Source of the DNA: JANSYP01 sp039184415
Lineage (GTDB): Bacteria > Pseudomonadota > Alphaproteobacteria > Rhodobacterales > Rhodobacteraceae
Assembly (NCBI GenBank): GCA_039184415.1
Contig: JBCDBB010000042.1
Location: forward strand, 1-25,740
Reading direction: 5' to 3'
DNA: 25,740 bases
Numbering within the stretch: position 1 is the first letter of the stretch; every line of letters begins with the position of its first letter. Under the pieces are notes generated by a model. The model was not told the origin of the DNA. It made no database searches and worked only from the letters and a program-made list of their open reading frames with translations. Positions 23,896-25,740 of this stretch are shown here, one piece after another. The position numbers and the translations under genes were made by a program.

Positions 23896-24771
23896 TCCGG
23901 CCTCGTCTTGAAGCTTCCGACCATCACAGGGATCCGCGTGCTCATTCATCCAAAAACTCGGGACCAGACCAGTGACGGATTTGAAAACGCGGTTGAAATG
24001 CGCCTGGTCGGCAAATCCGGACGCATCGGCGGCCTCGGCAAAGCTGTGGCCCTCGCGGACAAGCTCCTTGGCGTGTTCCACCCGCAGCGACAGGACCCAC
24101 TGATAGGGCGATTGCTGGGTTTCGGCCCGGAAGATCCGATTGAAATGAGACCGCGACATGTTTGAGGCCCGGGCGAGATCCGAGACGGCGATACGGCCCT
24201 GAAGATTGGCCATGACATAGCTGCGCAAAGCGGCCAGGGACAGCGCATCGGCGCTGTGCGGACGCGCCGGTGACCCTGCGAGATGAAAGAACTCCAGGAT
24301 CAGCGCCTCGGACAGCACGATCGAGTGCGCCGAGTTCCGGCTCTTGCTTTCGCATTCCTGCGCCAGGGTGGCGGCCAGGGTCTCGACCCGCACCGCATCG
24401 CGCAGAAACACTGGCCTTTTTACCGTATCGCTCCCCCCGACAAGCGATTTCAACTGGTTGAGGGAGACGTGAATATCGACATGACGTAGCTGCGTGCTGT
24501 GCATCAGGCTGCTGCGAACCTCCAGCCCGGCGGGAATGAAGCATGCCGCGCATTCGACCGGATGGGCCATGTCACCATGGCAAAGCGTTATCCGTTTACC
24601 GTCCAGCAGGAACACGAAACGCGGATGCATCGAGACATATCGTCCCCGCGCCTGCGTCGGCACCCGGACATGCCAGTAGTCGACCACCATCCGGTCGAGC
24701 AAGAGACACTGAACGGCACTGACAGGCTCGAAGCCCGAGACATTCGCATACATGCGTGGATGAAAAGACAT
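23890..24771 (-). CDS. AraC-family transcriptional regulator A3
   Basis: A 293-residue regulator. Residues 1-175 form a sensor domain with a cupin-like strand pattern (RFVFLLDGKRITL at 51-63, CFIPAGLEV at 77-85) and the helix SIVLSEALILEFFHL at 150-164. The AraC DNA-binding domain follows, with helix-turn-helix units at about 196-215 (VSDLARASNMSRSHFNRIF) and 244-266 (FAEAADASGFADQAHFNRVF), then VTGLVPSFW in place of the usual GxxPxxYR ending. ATG 24771 is preceded by GGGTAGG, which could be its ribosome binding site but is also part of a repeated word. It is followed by receptor 3 and is divergent from a binding-protein gene, so it probably controls both and itself. Confidence 0.87.
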   Translation of the reverse strand: MSFHPRMYANVSGFEPVSAVQCLLLDRMVVDYWHVRVPTQARGRYVSMHPRFVFLLDGKRITLCHGDMAHPVECAACFIPAGLEVRSSLMHSTQLRHVDIHVSLNQLKSLVGGSDTVKRPVFLRDAVRVETLAATLAQECESKSRNSAHSIVLSEALILEFFHLAGSPARPHSADALSLAALRSYVMANLQGRIAVSDLARASNMSRSHFNRIFRAETQQSPYQWVLSLRVEHAKELVREGHSFAEAADASGFADQAHFNRVFKSVTGLVPSFWMNEHADPCDGRKLQDEAGG

Positions 24772-24773
24772 AT

Positions 24774-24806
24774 CGCCTACCCCCGATCCTCTTGGCTGGG
24801 TAGGCG
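24774..24806. promoter_or_regulatory. 9-bp inverted repeat in the A3 divergent promoter region
   Basis: CGCCTACCC at 24774-24782 and GGGTAGGCG at 24798-24806 are perfect 9-bp inverted arms with a 15-base spacer, 24 bp between arm starts. The left arm overlaps the probable ribosome binding site of A3; the right arm faces the divergent binding-protein gene. It is a candidate operator for autoregulation by A3, or a stem-loop hiding the A3 ribosome binding site. Confidence 0.5.
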
Positions 24807-24819
24807 CCCCTAGCTGCCG

Positions 24820-24861
24820 TCAAATTGTTTGATCGGATCACCGGAAAGTCAATCGGTTGAC
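24820..24861. promoter_or_regulatory. Two small dyads upstream of the second binding-protein gene
   Basis: TCAAA-TTG-TTTGA (24820-24832) and GTCAA-TCGG-TTGAC (24848-24861) are two perfect 5-bp dyads whose centres are about 28-29 bp apart. They lie in the region that should hold the promoter of the gene starting at 24953. They could be sites for a dimeric repressor or part of the core promoter. Neither matches a classical Fur box. Confidence 0.3.
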
Positions 24862-24952
24862 CAAAGGGAAGCGACCGATCAGGGTCGCCCCTATGCGGCC
24901 ATCACTGCCCCGGGGCCGTCAGTTGATGCAACCGCAGCACTCCGCTATCCAC

Positions 24953-25740
24953 ATGAAATTAATATTGAATTTTATACAGATACTGGGTGTGGCGTTGGCA
25001 CTGACTGCGAGCGAAACCGCGTCGGCCGAAACCCGCGAGATCGAACATATCTGGGGTGTAACGCGAATTGACGCAGTACCCGAACGGATCGTGAGCCTTT
25101 CGTTCAACGGCGCCGACAACTGGCTGGCCCTCGGCGTGGTCCCCCTGGCCTACCGCGTCTGGTATGGCGGCGACGAGACCGGGCTCTGGCCCTGGGCGTC
25201 CGAGGTTCTGGGCGACGCGCGCCCCGTCCAGCTGCGCGGCGGTATCGATATGGAGGCGGTCGCCCGGCTGGAGCCCGATCTGATCGAGGCGATGTATTCC
25301 GGGCTGACCCTGGCGCAGTATCGCAGCCTGTCGCGCTTCGCCCCGGTGATCGGCCCGCCGCCCGGAACCGGCGAATTCGAAGCGGGATGGGACCAGATGA
25401 TCCGCACCTTCGGCGAGATCATGGGCCGTGAGGTCGACGCGGAGAAGATCGTCACAGGCCTCGAACGCAGCTTTGTGGCGACCCGACAGGCGCATCCCGG
25501 CTGGCAAGGGGCCAGCGCCGTGGTGGCGATCCCCGACGGCCCGCTGATCCTGACGGCCGAGGATGCGCGGCTGCAATTCCTCGAACGGTTGGGGTTTGTG
25601 CCGCACGCGCCGGCGGAGGCGCTCAGCCTCGGCGGGTTTTTCTACCGGCTCGATCCGGAGATCACCGAACCGCTGGACGCCGATCTGCTGCTCTGGCTCG
25701 ATTTCGGCGGCGGGCTGGAACCGGTCCGCCGCAATCCGCT
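24953..25740 (+). CDS. Second iron-siderophore periplasmic binding protein (partial at 3' end)
   Basis: An open frame of 262 codons that runs off the right edge of the window, so the C-terminus is missing; family members have about 300-340 residues. A signal peptide covers about residues 1-25 (IQILGVALALTASETASA-E). The mature part begins like FecB/FhuD-type proteins: a short strand, then VPERIVSLSFNGADNWLALG at 42-61, then GGIDMEAVARLEPDLIEAMY and the connecting helix around 145-175. ATG 24953 is the only start giving a signal peptide; its ribosome binding site is weak and its first codons are AT-rich. It is divergent from A3 with 181 bases between, suggesting shared control. Its permease and ATPase genes, if present, should lie to the right of the window. 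Confidence 0.85.
   Translation, partial: MKLILNFIQILGVALALTASETASAETREIEHIWGVTRIDAVPERIVSLSFNGADNWLALGVVPLAYRVWYGGDETGLWPWASEVLGDARPVQLRGGIDMEAVARLEPDLIEAMYSGLTLAQYRSLSRFAPVIGPPPGTGEFEAGWDQMIRTFGEIMGREVDAEKIVTGLERSFVATRQAHPGWQGASAVVAIPDGPLILTAEDARLQFLERLGFVPHAPAEALSLGGFFYRLDPEITEPLDADLLLWLDFGGGLEPVRRNP

Overview
The window is GC-rich, gene-dense bacterial DNA. TRAP transporter genes, an E. coli-like galactonate dehydratase, TonB-dependent receptors (TBDRs) and decayed IS3/IS5/IS110 transposases together suggest an alphaproteobacterium, probably of the Rhodobacterales. That placement is an inference from gene style; there is no rRNA or other marker gene here. I found no tRNA, rRNA or CRISPR array.

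Left part (about 0.7-4.9 kb, minus strand): a sugar-acid uptake and catabolism operon, dctP-dctQ-dctM-dgoD. A TRAP system (periplasmic receptor, small and large membrane subunits) is followed by a D-galactonate-type dehydratase that keeps every catalytic residue at the E. coli numbering. A perfect stem-loop lies between dctP and dctQ. The stretch from 4.9 to 6.28 kb holds no intact gene, only scars of an IS3-family OrfA and an IS110-family transposase.

Centre (6.28-20.5 kb): a large ferric-siderophore-type uptake locus. An AraC regulator (A1) precedes TBDR1. TBDR1 faces a paralogous TBDR2 that lies downstream of AraC regulator A2. Divergent from A2 runs a tightly coupled six-gene operon: two fused permease-ATPase half-transporters, then a periplasmic binding protein, two FecCD-type permeases and a FecE/FhuC-type ATPase. 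AraC regulator, FyuA-like receptor and paired half-transporters recall the yersiniabactin uptake set YbtA/FyuA/YbtPQ, here joined to a classical binding-protein importer. No siderophore biosynthesis gene is visible. The best regulatory signal is a pair of direct repeats with 21-bp spacing, found both in front of TBDR2 and in front of the six-gene operon, in the same orientation and about 70 bp from each start codon. It is a good candidate operator for A2.

Right part (20.5-25.74 kb): a nearly full-length but dead IS5-family transposase relic, then a second iron module: TBDR3 (FhuA/FoxA style) behind a third AraC regulator (A3), with a second iron-type binding protein divergent from A3 and cut by the window end. 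A 9-bp word, GGGTAGGCG, occurs three times around A3: twice as an inverted repeat in the divergent promoter region and once at the A3 stop codon, upstream of TBDR3.

Functionally the window looks like an iron-acquisition region assembled from separately regulated modules, bounded by insertion-sequence relics and placed beside a sugar-acid operon. Substrates, the regulator-operator pairings and horizontal assembly are inferences.
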